A stretch of DNA of 64,000 nt from Aplectana chamaeleonis. Its lineage: Eukaryota; Nematoda; Chromadorea; Rhabditida; Cosmocercidae. Each line of letters begins with the position of its first letter. Position 1 is the first letter of the stretch. Below are positions 49,540-61,072 of the stretch, in pieces. The stretch is from positions 62,001-126,000 of the forward strand of contig JAPDOI010001374.1 of NCBI GenBank assembly GCA_029168955.1. The letters run 5' to 3'. The notes under the pieces are model-generated. The model did not search any database. It worked only from the letters and a program-made list of their open reading frames with translations, and was not told the origin of the DNA. The translations under genes and the position numbers were made by a program.

Positions 49540-51390
49540 CAATCCACTCCCGTGCTCTCACAAGGGACACCTTCGAACATAAAATGGAGTTCTGAAAAAC
49601 GGTCTTTTGAGAGTTGTAGAGGGGCGTAAAAATAAACAACTTAAGATTTTAAAGTTTCACTCAGTCCTCACGGGTAGATCAAAAACCACCAAAACAATGG
49701 GTTGCGGTAGGTAAAATGCCATTCTAATGCACCTAACCTGACGAAACCCGCTGAAAACAGGAAACGGACCCCATATTCGTGTTCAAAGCGTCCCAAATTA
49801 CCCCCTGGGGCTGATTTTGGGCGAAAAAATTTTGACCTGTGAACCCCAAAAATGGCCTTGAGCTTCTTTCTCTCATGGGGCTCCAAAGGTCGAGAAAATT
49901 AAGGACTCAAACTTCGCTTTCGGAGGTTATCTAAAGTGCTCATAACGATTCTGAGGTCAGTTTATCGATTTTCGACAGATTACGGTAGATTACGGTGGGT
50001 ATACGTTAGTTGGGTGAAAGTCTCAGAATTGACTCAAAATTGCTGAACAGGGGTTATTCGGGGTGCTGAATACGAATTTGATGTTCACTTGTGAATATTC
50101 AAATTATTAAGGTAGGGTTAGGCCCTCTATGCCATGACAACTACCGTAAACTACAGTAAACCTCAGAATTTCGGAAAACGATCTCTAGATTCGTGTTCAG
50201 CACCCTAGATTACCCCTACATACAAGTTTTGAGCCGAATCCGAAAATTTTCTCCAAACCACCCTAAAAATTCCTTGATGGGTACCCTTGCCTTGTCGCGA
50301 GGCTTGAAAAAACGACTATAACTTCTTTTCACAAAAGCTTCTCTATTTTTCAGAGAAGCTGCGGAGAGCATACTCGGATTCTACGTCCAAATGGTACCAG
50401 AAAACTACATTTAAACCAGAATGGCCAGGCTGAATAAAAGTAGTTATCTTGTAAGATGCGTTTTCAAAAGTGTGGTTCTGTTCTACTCCAAATTTTGGAA
50501 TTGATAACGAAACCCTTTTCTTGAGTCTTCGAGCCATGCGCTAAAGTATTAGGTTGCTTCAATGGATTTTGTAGTTTAGGTAAACCCACTTCTGTTCACA
50601 ACAATCATTTCTAAAAAGATTGATCATTGATCAAGGAACAAGTCCACGAAGTTTCATTTTGTCCGAACTTTTTTCCATGGTCATAAATCAAAATAAGTCC
50701 CCTAAAGTGTTTCTCCGAATTACGGACGGTTTCTCTGTAACATATGTGGGGGAGAAGGGTAAGGGTATTCTTGATATTCTAGCAATTGTCGAAATCTCGG
50801 AATTTCTATAGTTTCTAACATTGATGTGAACCGTTCTCCGTTTAAATCACGTTACCTCTGCGATATAAGAAAATAGGTATAAAAAACAAGAGACACTGTT
50901 AAAACTCAAAACAAATAAGGTGAACACATAGAAATGTCATTACTCCCAGCCATAATCCAGTAATGAACCAACAGTATTCGAACCCTCTTTCAATTGCTTC
51001 GCAATCCAACGCCTAACCGACTGAGCCACGGTGTGCTGCTAGCTTCCTCTGACTATCACATTGCACTGTTCGGTGGTTTGAATGCAACGAGCATTGTTCA
51101 GGGGATCAATGAATAAGTCATAACTCGAGAACCTAGCTAGATTTCATCTTCAAACTTTTAGGAGAACCTTTTCAGATGATTCCAAGGCCACTGTATAGCT
51201 CACATTTGTGCTACGCCCTCCAAATCCAAGGTTCTGGTTTCTTTCCTTTTTCGATCGTTTTTGATCTACCCGTGAGGACTGAGTGAAATTTTAAAATCTC
51301 AAATTGTTTCTTTTTAACTCCTCTACAACCCTCAAAAGACCGTTTTTCAAAACTCCATTTTATGTTCGAAGTGGTCCCTTGTCAGTGGAA
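49540..51390. mobile_element. Large foldback, about 1.85 kb
   Basis: CACTCAGTCCTCACGGGTAG (49659) mirrors CTACCCGTGAGGACTGAGTG (51267). Farther out, TTCGAACATAAAATGGAGTT (49572) mirrors AACTCCATTTTATGTTCGAA (51351), with GGTCTTTTGAGAGTTGTAGA opposite its inverse. The interior holds diverged TACGGTAGATTACGGT-type repeats resembling 8500-9060. Confidence 0.7.
50967..51036 (-). repeat. tRNA-like sequence, probably a pseudogene or SINE head
   Basis: On the minus strand TGGCTCAGTCGGTTAGGCG (A-box-like) is followed about 30 bases later by GGGTTCGAATAC (B-box-like). The T-arm and acceptor do not pair, so I do not call a functional tRNA. Confidence 0.45.
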
Positions 51391-51996
51391 CAGTTTGTTG
51401 CGACAATTAATTCTTTTATGGACCTTTCCCTTGAATTTCTTTGCTCTATTCTGCTCCTTTCCTTCCCTTGGACCATAACCAGTACTGTTTTGCATAAAAT
51501 TATCCTCCAATTTCGATTTACCCCATTATTCACCGCTCACAACCACCGAAAACATGTTCATCAAACCGAACAACTAGTCGAGGCCAGGTAAAAATGTCAC
51601 CGAAACAAGGCATCTAAGTGCGTTTTCGCTTGAGAAAGTGGGGACGAGAATCATGCCTTGCGCGGCTGTGCCTTGATTCTAGCGAAGAATTATATTTGGA
51701 AGTCGCGAAAATTACATTGTTTGTACTGATTGATAACAACTGATCTGCAACCATTGTAGGTGGAGACAAAGCCAACCCATTGTAGGGGGAGACAATGCCC
51801 GATGACGGTGCTAAGGATGTGTTCGTCGCTCTAAAATATGTGATAGTGGGTGTAACAGCCGCTCCAATAAAAGCATCAAATCTCGAATTGGCTGAGCAAC
51901 TAAGAAGCTTCTTCTGTTTGGAGCAGAGCGACTAGAGGGACTGATATGTATGTATGTGACAACATCGACTCGGTCATAGGGCTGGTTCAGGGGCGC

Positions 51997-52262
51997 GCTT
52001 TTTTTAGCGCAGGGTTCGCGATAAAACTGCTGTTGTCTTCATGGAAATGCACTTCTGGCCACTACAAAAAAGATAATAAATACAAAATCGAAGAAAAAAC
52101 GATCAAGAACAAGTTATGGCTCGGTGTTTGCTCGTCAACAGTTAGCGAGGTTTCTATAATTGCCTGTTTAGGCATGTTTTATTTTGCTTTTGAAGTAGCG
52201 TTTCTAGCACTTTCTGAGCACTTCTAAAGACTACTGACAACTTTAAGAGCAAAATGAAAGAC
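51997..52262 (+). mobile_element. GCAGGGTTYGCGATAAAA repeat, partial copy
   Basis: It starts GCAGGGTTCGCGATAAAACT and ends with AGCACTTCTAAAGACTACTG and GCAAAATGAAAGACGGA, matching blocks of the 61870-62188 copy. The middle has diverged. Confidence 0.55.
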
Positions 52263-52264
52263 GG

Positions 52265-53064
52265 ATTTCTGAAAGTTGGGCTCCGCAGAAAAGGTCAAGG
52301 ATTTGGCATTGCACCTAAATGTTGTGAAATTGTTTTATTGATTTATCTCAACTTGATTTTTCAAATGTAGTGAAAATGTCGAATTGATTTGGCTGTGATG
52401 ATACTATATGCAGATAACATAATCATTAAATGTAGTGAAATTGTTGCAAACGGATTTGGCAGGAGCTCTATCAATTATCACAGTCAAATCACGCGTCAGA
52501 AGGGGTTTTCCTTGGAGCGCATATTGAATCGAATGAGAACAGGAATAAACCTAGCAGCAAAAACGTTTCTATACAATGCGAACCGTGAAAGCGTTGAGGA
52601 CACGAAGACATAGAGTCAGTAGCGAGTAAATTGCGTTAGATTTCGTTTTCATGATTTTTATCTCATCGGTGAGGGAAGGTCTGGTACCTGAAAAGGCCAC
52701 ACTGAAAAGGCAGAATAGCATTTGGAAACCTTAATTCTAGCCCATAAGGCCACGTTTCGTTCAGCATTGTTGACTGAGGATTATTATTTTTTTCTTTTTG
52801 TCTTCATTCGCTCGCCAGAGGACCTTCTGACGCGTGATTTGACTGTGATAATTGATAGAGCTCCTGCCAAATCCGTTTGCAACAATTTCACTACATTTAA
52901 TGATTATGTTATCTGCATATAGTACCATCACAGCCAAATCAATTCGACAATTTCACTACATTTGAAAATCAAGTTGAGAGCCAAATCCAATAAAACAATT
53001 TTACGACATTTGAGAGCAATGCCAAATCCTTGACCTTTTTCTGCGGAGCCCAACTTTCAGAAAT
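52265..53064. mobile_element. Foldback with near-perfect 240-bp arms
   Basis: Arms 52265-52503 and 52822-53064 are inverse copies. The inner 96 bases are identical by eye and the outer part differs by a few substitutions and one small indel. Loop 318 bp. No target duplication is certain. Confidence 0.9.
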
Positions 53065-53593
53065 TTCACAATTTTTTACAAGGGTTTCCTTCTACAATAT
53101 CGTCAAGCTCTAAAAGGCAAGTTGTTTTTCTTCAAGACATAGTGGTAGAAATGAAGAAACAGCTGCTAGATTGCAAGATAATAGTTGCAACGCGGCTTCC
53201 TACAGACAAGATACAAGGCATATACTTTTGAATTTAAAAGTCGAGAAAATGAAGAAATGAGTTTTAAAATGACCCAACTGTACAGGGTTGGGGCACAATC
53301 CTAGACGGGGAGAGGGGGGCACCCACCATTCAAGACAGAAGTGAAATGAACCACCGATTGGTAAGGCAACCAGTCGGAGTATTTTTCATGACGTTTCTAT
53401 AAAAACAATGATTGATAGCAGTATCAGACATCTTTTATCAGAACTTTTCATCATTTCTATGAGTGAATCTTGGGTGGCCTCACCCCGTCTAAGATAGACC
53501 CAGGGTCAGACGCTCTAGCCACACTTCACCGGATCTTGCTGACGTGGCTCGTCTGCGCCGGCCCACATGTCTGGTTCGGAACAAGAACGAGAG
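53065..53593. other. Intergenic, nothing supported
   Basis: A short G-rich stretch (53310-53325) is the only notable composition. Confidence 0.4.
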
Positions 53594-53597
53594 TTAA

Positions 53598-54032
53598 AGA
53601 CATCGTACGCGCAGAAAACCGTATATTATTTTTTCATGTTTTTGGGTAGCTTGGCCCTCTAGTGAACGAAAATGTTGAAGAAGCCCATGAAAACCTTTCA
53701 TTCTTCTTTCAACTCCATTCTTCATTAAAGAAAAGTCAATCGGAACACATTGTAAATACGAATTTGAATTTCGCGCCAAAATCATTTTCGGAGTTTTTCT
53801 GCATGTGGAGTTCGTGCGGTAACTATTTTTCCTGTTGTCTTACGGTCGGAGCAACATTCTAGGAAAAGTGCAAGATGACTGGTGAGAATTGGTGGCGGAT
53901 ATTAATCTTTGACGCCTTCCAACCTCATCGTCCAACGTTTTTGACGCGCCAAAGTTTACCAGTGTGGTCTACCGGGCTCAGTCATAAAATTGAGCCTGAA
54001 AAATGGAAAATGATTTCCAGCGCGAACGATAG
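53598..54032. mobile_element. TTAA-flanked MITE, AGGCATCGT family copy 2
   Basis: TTAA (53594-53597) then AGACATCGTACGCGCAG; right CAGCGCGAACGATAG then TTAA (54033-54036). 435 bp, collinear with 47497-47954 including GAAAATGTYGAAGARGC and TCAATCGGAACACATTGT. Confidence 0.85.
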
Positions 54033-54374
54033 TTAAGTGCGCCAGAAGAGGACCACCGTAATCTTAGGAATGGTGTTATTCGGCTCTCTTAAACAAATTT
54101 GATGATACCCAATAGATCAATGATAAAGATAAAAGAAGTGAAGAGCGGTGTGTCACAGTCCTTCTCCAGAGTTCAGCAGTTGAGGATCTGCCTGGACTAC
54201 AAAGCAGAAAAACAACACCACCGGTGGTGAAGATGTAGCGAATTCGGAGTCAGAACTTAGAAAATTTTAGAGCCAACTCGAGGAGATTACGATAGCCTTG
54301 TTCTGGAGCACTTGCCTATCGCTCTTGTTGATTCGGGGCATGACTGCATACGGTGTCCTGGACATTAAACGGAG

Positions 54375-55998
54375 GTCCTGCGCACGTCCTTTGATGTTCT
54401 GCACACTCCTACTAAGATCCTGCACACATTCTACGACGTCCTGCACACCCCTTCTGGGGTCCTGCACAGGTCCCATAATGTCCTGAACACTCCTACTGAG
54501 GTCCTGCACACATTATACGACGTCCTGCACACCCCTAATGGGATGCTGCACAGGTCCCATAATGTCCTGCACACTCCTACTGAGGTCCTGCACACATTCT
54601 ACCCCATCCTGCACACCCCTACTGGGGTCCTGCACACGTCCCATGGTGTCCTGCCCACTTCTACTACGGTCCTGCACACGTACAATGATGTCCTGCACAC
54701 TCCTACTGAGGTCCTGCACAGGTCCCATGGTGTCCTGCACACTCCTACTAAGGTCCTGCACAGGTCCCATGATGTCCTGCACACTCCTACTGAGGTCCTG
54801 CACAGGTCTCATGATGTCCTGCACACTCCTACTAAGGTCTTACACACGTTCCATGACGTCCTGCACACTCCTACCGAGGTCCTGCACAGGTCCCATGATG
54901 TCCTGCACACTCCTACTAAGGTCTTGCACACGTTCCATGATGTCCTGCACACTCCTACTGAGGTCCTGCACACATTCCACGACGTCCTGCACACCCCTAC
55001 TGGGGTCCTGCACACGTCCCATGATGTCCTGCCCACTCCTACTACGGTCCTGCACACGTTCCATGATGACTTGCACACTCCTACTGAGGTCCTGCACAGG
55101 TCCCATGATGTCCTGCACACTCCTACTGAGGTCTTGCACACGTTCCATGATGTCCTGCACGGACCTACTGAGGTCCTGCACACATTCTACGATGTCCTGC
55201 ACACCCCTACTGGGATCCTGCACAGGTTCCATGATGTCCTGCACACTCCTACTTCAAGGTCTTGCACACGTTCCATGATGTCCCTGCACACTCCTACTAA
55301 GGTCTTGCACACGTTCCATGATGTCCTGCACACTCCTACTAAGGTCTTGCACACGTTCCGTAATGTTCTGCACACTCCTACTGAGGTCCTGAACAGGTCC
55401 CAATATGTCCTGCACACTCCTACTAAGGTCCTGCACACGTTCGATGATGTCCTGCATACTCCTACTGAGGCCCTGCACACATTCCACGACGTCCTGCACA
55501 CCCCTACTGGGGTCCTGCACACGTCCCATGATGTCCTGCCCACTCCTACAACGGTCCTGCACACGTTCCATGATGTCCTGCACACTCCTACTGAGGTCCT
55601 GCACACGTTCCATGATGTCCTGCACACTCCTACTGAGGTCCTGCGCAGGTACAATGATGTCCTGCACACTCCTACTGAGTTCCTGCGCAGGTACAATGAT
55701 GTCCTGCACACTCCTACTGAGGTCCTGCACAGGTCCCGTGATGTCCTGCACACCTTACTAAGGTCCTGCACACACTCCTACTAAGGTCTTGCACACGTTC
55801 CATGATGTCCTGCCCACTCCTGCTGAGGTCCTGCACACATTCTACGACGTCCTGCACACCTCTACTGGGGTCCTGCACACGTTCCATGATGTCCTGCACA
55901 CTGCTACTAAGGTCCTGCACACGTTCGATGATGTCCTGCATACTCCTACTGAGGCCCTGCTCACATTCTACGACGTCCTGCACACCCCTACTGAGGTC
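54375..55998. repeat. 21-bp minisatellite array, about 1.6 kb
   Basis: About 77 tandem monomers of 21 bp, each starting GTCCTGCACAC. Monomers alternate in type (CTCCTACTGAG, GTTCCATGAT, ATTCTACGAC, CCCCTACTGGG), giving a 42-bp dimer and longer higher-order blocks that recur near 54590, 54960, 55470 and 55825. Because 21 is a multiple of three and the monomer lacks stops in most phases, open frames up to 413 codons arise on both strands. I do not call these genes. Confidence 0.95.
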
Positions 55999-56179
55999 TC
56001 ACATAGTCAACCGACACTTCAGCACAGCCTGCGACGCCTTCTTGTCGATGGTGCGCTTTGAACGAATACGCGCCGCGGTCAAGCACATCGACCCGCACAG
56101 CGTCCTCTTCCGAGCCGGACGTTCAAAGTACACCACCCTGGAGAGCAAGGTGTTTATATGGAGTCTAAGAAAACAATGA
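55999..56179 (+). pseudogene. Possible integrase-type transposase remnant
   Basis: The frame leaving the array reads ACDAFLSMVRFERIRAAV then DPHSVLFRAGRSKYTTLE before a stop at 56179. The spacing of the R-R..(L/V)-DP-hydrophobic-R pattern reminds me of the stretch before the DDE core in integrase-domain transposons of animals. This is weak, from memory of the family, with no catalytic residues in view. GC content is higher than its flanks. Confidence 0.25.
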
Positions 56180-56379
56180 CTGATAACGAAAAACCCACCA
56201 TTTTCATAAACTATTCTTGAGAGGCCGGTTTCCGAGTTTCAAACGCCCGTTAGGGGCCCAGAAGTCATTATGGTGAGTTCTGACAATTATTTTCGTCATT
56301 CCCGTGGCCGATTACCTCTATTCACAAATTTTCGAGCGATTTGGTCCACGCCTTCCAAAAAAATGGTTTTCGACGGACG

Positions 56380-56447
56380 GAGGTGGAGGCGGAGGCGGAG
56401 GCGGAGGCGGAGGCGGTGGCGGAGGCGGAGGCGGAGGCGGTGGTGGA
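56380..56447 (+). repeat. GGAGGC microsatellite
   Basis: About 68 bp of GGAGGC units with a few GGTGGC variants. The complementary Pro-rich frame is an artefact. Confidence 0.95.
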
Positions 56448-58075
56448 GAACGTTTTTGCGTACTTTGAGAGGTCATAACTTTAGAAAGCGGGGACCAGTT
56501 GGGATGAAAAGTTGCACACATATGTAATTTCTTGCAGCGCGTCGAATAGTGTACAGCTCATACCTCTGTTGACGGTATGAATAGGTGATCTCATTGTAGG
56601 GCATCCGCGCGGGAAGAGATCAAAGCCAAATCCTGGTGAGCGCTTCGCGCTCACCACAATAAACAGCCATTCATGAAAACCTAATCAGTTTGGGGAGGGT
56701 GGTGGGGGAGGACACCTGTAATGAACCGCTCTTCCTTGTTTTGTGTGTTTTCTCCGCAAATTTTCACTTCTTTTCGCTTATTTCATTTTTGTGATGACCA
56801 CAACAACAGTCTTATGAAGAGAGCTCGAAAATCTATTTATCGCAAATCCTGCCTTTAATACAGTTACATTACTCGAACGAGACCAAGGTCTACCCGGGGA
56901 TGTGCCACGAAAGCATTGCGAACACTGCATACACCACCAAAAAAAACGGAGGGCGGAGTATAGAATCAACAGCACACAAATGGCGATCGAATGCAATTTC
57001 TGCGAATAACAGAGCAATACGTTTTGAGTTTCTACAATTTCTTATTAGTACAAACGCTGAGGAAGCTTTCTGTACTCTACCATCATGATTGTCTGCACCC
57101 TTCTCTTCTCCTGCATAACAAGCGCATATTAGGTGGAACAGAAATATTTCAAAAATTGCTGACTGTCTGATCTCAGATAACGGGATCCTACAAAGTTCGA
57201 TAGAGCAAGGTCCACAGATAAGGCGGATTAAATGCATCGTGTAGCCACTGAATTTATAGGTGGACAGACAGTAGTGTTTACCAGTGTTGAAATCTCTCCA
57301 CTTCCTGTTCCTCTCCTCAAATCTTTGTCAAGATCAAGCACAAGCCACCGTCCAGGTCCACTCCAGAGCAAACAAAGCGTGTTGGCTGGACACTTCTCAT
57401 GATAAGCAGGCGGCAAAAACACTCGCCAATATTCTTCATTTCTGGGATCTCTTTCGAAAATGGTATACTTCCTTTGAACCCCAGGTTTTCATGCATTCGT
57501 GTTCAAATCAATGTAGAAAGTTTATTCCTACACAAACTCTTGAACGTGAGAAGAAAATTTCAACTTTTGAAAAGATAAAGTTTGAAAAATCTTTTTAAAA
57601 GGAGATTGTGAGGGAATCAATAATATGTACATACTATTCAACGTGCTGGAAGTGTGAAAGAAGTTGACAACCATCAACATGACTAGTCCGAAGGCATGTG
57701 GGCACACAAGAGACACGCATTTGAAAACATAAAGTAAACGAATTTAAGACCTGTGTACAAACAAAGAAACCATTCACGCACTTGTACAGGAAGTCTACAA
57801 ACATATGTCGCAAACCCGAACAGTTGCTTGGGGGACTATAGGGATACAATCGCTACACCACAACAAACATCATCGAAGACCAACCGGACAAAGATTGGGT
57901 TCATCTATGGCAAACACACGCACCTGAGCTTTCATTTCACGGGGTTCAAACAAAGGTTGTGCAAAACATTCACTTCTAGTATTTGTTCATGGCCGACTTT
58001 GCTATGAGTAATAACTCACTTTCTTTCCCCTGATTCGCTTCAATATAAAAACACCTTTCTCCACATATTGACCGG
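56448..58075. other. Intergenic, no firm gene
   Basis: A TTAA-family right end (AAATCCTGCCT then TTAA) lies at about 56843-56857 without a clear partner. A 104-codon plus frame at 57284-57598 and a 64-codon minus frame at 57422-57228 overlap; neither has a domain or splice support. Confidence 0.4.
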
Positions 58076-60602
58076 TTAAAGACAGATTTTGTAACTGCAT
58101 CCAGTTGGGCAACATTTTGACAACGAAGTGAATCGGCAGTCGTCGTCGGTTTCGCACAAATTGTCAGGAGTGGATGAAGCACAACTTGAATGAGCTCATC
58201 AAGGCAATGATTCATAGAATCGGAATAAAAGTGAGAAAAAGCTCAAGATATTACCGGATGTTGAGCTTCTCCAAACTTGGGCATGTGTCTGGAGCGCAGC
58301 ATTCTCGCAAATTTAGAAGATCCAAGCACCGCTGAAAAGATTAATACCACTGTGGAAAAGCGCGCACACTTCAACCCACAACGGTTCCACAGTATCGACT
58401 GCCAGGCGCGATTCTGAATTCTTCGCTCAACTCGAAAGCTTTAGGGTATGGTATACTTTGCGACACACGGTCGCGTCGTTTCTGCACAGCGACAGCGACC
58501 GCCTCCGCATTTAGGCCGGGATCATACTCCCGCGACCAACGACGGCGATCATGCATGTCAGGCATATCGATTTTCGGTCGATATTGATGGTAAACATTGC
58601 GTCGCGTCGTTCGTCGCTGGAGTATGACCCCGGCATTAAACCCGTCGCAGTGCACTGCACAGCGACAGCGACAGTGGTAGCGACAGGCTATGGCACATTC
58701 GCAGTATGTCAGCCGTCCGCGACACGTCGCTGCGACCTTCACGCGACATCTGTTCCTACGACGACCGTTGCCGTTGCTCCGATGCGGATCATGCCACGAT
58801 TTGTGTTAGATTGCATGCCTGTCGCTCATTACAGCGACAAAGTATACCATAGGCCTTAGCGTCCCTCCAGAAGACAATGAACATAGAATGCTTAGGGACC
58901 TGAGTTGTAGTCTTTAGGCTCCTCGCTTACCAGTGGCATGGTGGGCGAAGAACGGAAACGCGGCTCTTGTGGCAAGCACAAGAAAAGGGAGTTGTGTTAT
59001 TGCCTATATCGGAGTGAAATGCCGGCCTGCAGATGCACACGGAATGCAAGCAGAACCGACCGAATTTTCACTTCGATATGATCAGTTTATGTCAATCGAT
59101 CGGTATTCCGCAACGCAATTGCGTCGAATGCGTCAGGGGGGACCATGCTCACATCGCGCCACAAAAACCGCGCGCGAAGTGATTTGCTCTGCAATGTACA
59201 TCGCGCCAACACATCGCATCGCGCTCAAGCAAAACCGTACTTCGACGCCATTTTGCGTCTTCACCCAAACATGCAGCGACTCTGTAAGAGCAGGGTTTTA
59301 GAGGTTTTTATGTTTATTTTCGCTCCTGTTTCGTTTTCGCAGAAGTTTATTTTTTCAGAACTGTCCATACATCTAATTCACTGAATTTGGTTGCATCTAG
59401 ACTACTCGATTTTACTTTTTTTGATGGCCAGGCGTACCTTCTCATGAGGTTACCACAAAAACAGTTTTTATCGCGAACACTGCCTTTAATCTCATCGCGA
59501 ACCCTGTTTTCTACTGCGACGCCAAAGCAGTTCGGCAGAAAAATCACAAGTCTTATGAGAATATCCGCTTTTTCGCCCAGTATGGCTTCTCGCTAGGAGT
59601 TTGCCCTGGCAAATAAACGGAAGAATTCGATGAAGAAGCTCTTCTCTATGTCTCCTCTGCCCTGCACTGCGATGTGAGGACATCGCGGGAGAGTTTTGTT
59701 GAGCAAACTCCTACACCAGCGATGTGATGAAATCGCTAACACGCGCTAAACGGCAGGCAATCGCACGAAAACTGTGGTTTAAACGATGTGAGCGCGATAC
59801 AATCGCGCGTAGCATCTGCCACGCAAACTTCGCCTGCGACCGCTGATCCCACCGCGACTCCCGACTCCTTTGTCGCGCGCGGCGACCAGTGCTAGACCAG
59901 TAAGGTTCCCCTCTCTCAGGGGGGTTACTCATGACTATCGACCAAATGATTTTTTGAGCCGAATAGCAGCGCCGCGACTTGCTGATTCAGGACAGTAACT
60001 ATACTTATGTCATACTACTCTTCTTATTCGTATTAATCATGCAACTCACCACTTTGCTGACTCCACATGCGCCTACTCTTCGTGCAATAGTAGTACTGCT
60101 CAGAGCAGGCGACGATGTGTGTTTGTTTCGAGCTACGCACTGAAAAGATTTTTCGTATTTTATGAACATAGCAATAAGGGACAATCAGTACTCTTCTGAT
60201 TGTGCCTTATTTGGAGGTAGATACTGAAACCCGGGAAAGAAACGCATGATGATGCGCGAAAATGTGGTTTTTCATTTGAGAAAGCGTATGAACTCTGAGA
60301 TTTATGACAACTAAGCACTCTCCTGCATCTCAAGATTCACGCTCCTGTTTTCCGTAGCACTCTATCGGGTTTACGGAAGGCAGGGTGATAAATTCAATTT
60401 TGGTGACGTAATATTCCCTTCATTCCTGATTGCAACTCAATATGAGAGAAATTCTTACGCCGGATATCTTGAAATGGGTGGAGTACTTGCATTCTGGACG
60501 GTAAATCTTCCGCATGCGAATGTAACTGCACCAGTCGAGACGATTGCCCAATCCGGGTAGAGGCAAAATTACAAGCAGGATCACAATCCAGAACTTTATC
60601 AT
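58076..60602 (-). CDS. Secreted Cys-rich protein with WAP-like C-terminus (paralogue 2)
   Basis: Exons 60602-60459 (MIKFWIVILLVILPLPGLG signal peptide, then DWCSYIRMRKIYRPECKY), 58331-58255 (RCLDLLNLRECCAPDTCPS) and 58184-58076 (NLCETDDDC, SKCCPTGCSYKICL, stop) join in phase (330 nt, 109 residues). The second intron is 70 bp; the first is 2.1 kb and filled with repeats. The CxD...CCxPxxxxCP block and the C-x5-C...CCPTGCxYxxC-residue-stop tail match paralogue 1 at 49318-48433. An additional exon inside the long first intron cannot be excluded. Confidence 0.68.
58439..58860. mobile_element. Nested inverted-repeat elements
   Basis: Outer ends CTTTAGGGTATGGTATAC and GTATACCATAGGCCTTAG (422 bp). 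Inside, 58513-58636 is a second hairpin with TAGGCCGGGATCATACTCC and GGAGTATGACCCCGGCATTA ends. Both are rich in GCGACGCG. They lie in the first intron of WAP paralogue 2; the frames on both strands here are not genes. Confidence 0.75.
58900..59940. repeat. CGCG-rich repeat sequence with a TTAA-family end
   Basis: GTGATTTGCTCTGCAATGTA and CATCGCGCCAACACATCGC (about 59178-59222) resemble the 41.8 kb block. TTTTTATCGCGAACACTGCCT then TTAA at about 59463-59487 is an AGGCAGTG-family right end. All of it lies in the WAP paralogue 2 intron. Confidence 0.5.
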
Positions 60603-60794
60603 AATCGAAACACTATTCTCAGCAGTACCTGAAATTAAGGTAAATAATCCAAAGTGATGATGGAAAGAAAGCCCTGAAATAGAACCTCTACCAGCGATCT
60701 TGTTTCCGGAGAGAGTTCATTTATTGATAGAAAAATCGACGTTTGGGATCAGCCTCTTATCGCTTCAAGTGCAGTTCTAGTGTGGTCGATTCTG

Positions 60795-61072
60795 TTCTAT
60801 TATGGGGCACAGCATGGATATTATGGGGCGATTAGCGAGTCGCCTCACTCGCCATCCTGTTTTCGTCTCAGCAATCGCCACAAGAAATTCGCCGTTCCCC
60901 ACATAGGCCCCATTGTCGACATCGTTGAAATCGCGATGTCCTGTGAAGAAAACTCAGGACATTTGCGAGTGCAATGAAGGATTTTTGGGGCGATTGTGCG
61001 GGCAAAAATTAGAAGTCGACTGGGTTGGCGCGTCAATTGCCCCTAGTATCCATGCTCTGCCCCATAATAGAA
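60795..61072. mobile_element. 278-bp MITE, TTCTATTATGGGGCA ends
   Basis: TTCTATTATGGGGCACAGCA at the left and TGCTCTGCCCCATAATAGAA at the right, with ATGGATATTATGGGGC opposite GCCCCTAGTATCCAT. It lies about 190 bp upstream of the WAP paralogue 2 start. Confidence 0.8.

Noticed and set aside
54538..55784. Open frames of 246 and 413 codons on the plus strand and up to 194 on the minus strand
   Set aside because: They are translations of a 21-bp tandem repeat that is open in several phases; no start context, domain or splice site.
56270..56527. Arg-rich and Pro-rich frames
   Set aside because: Artefacts of the GGAGGC tract.
58371..58742. 123-codon minus and 102-codon plus frames rich in Cys and Arg
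   Set aside because: They lie within nested inverted-repeat elements.
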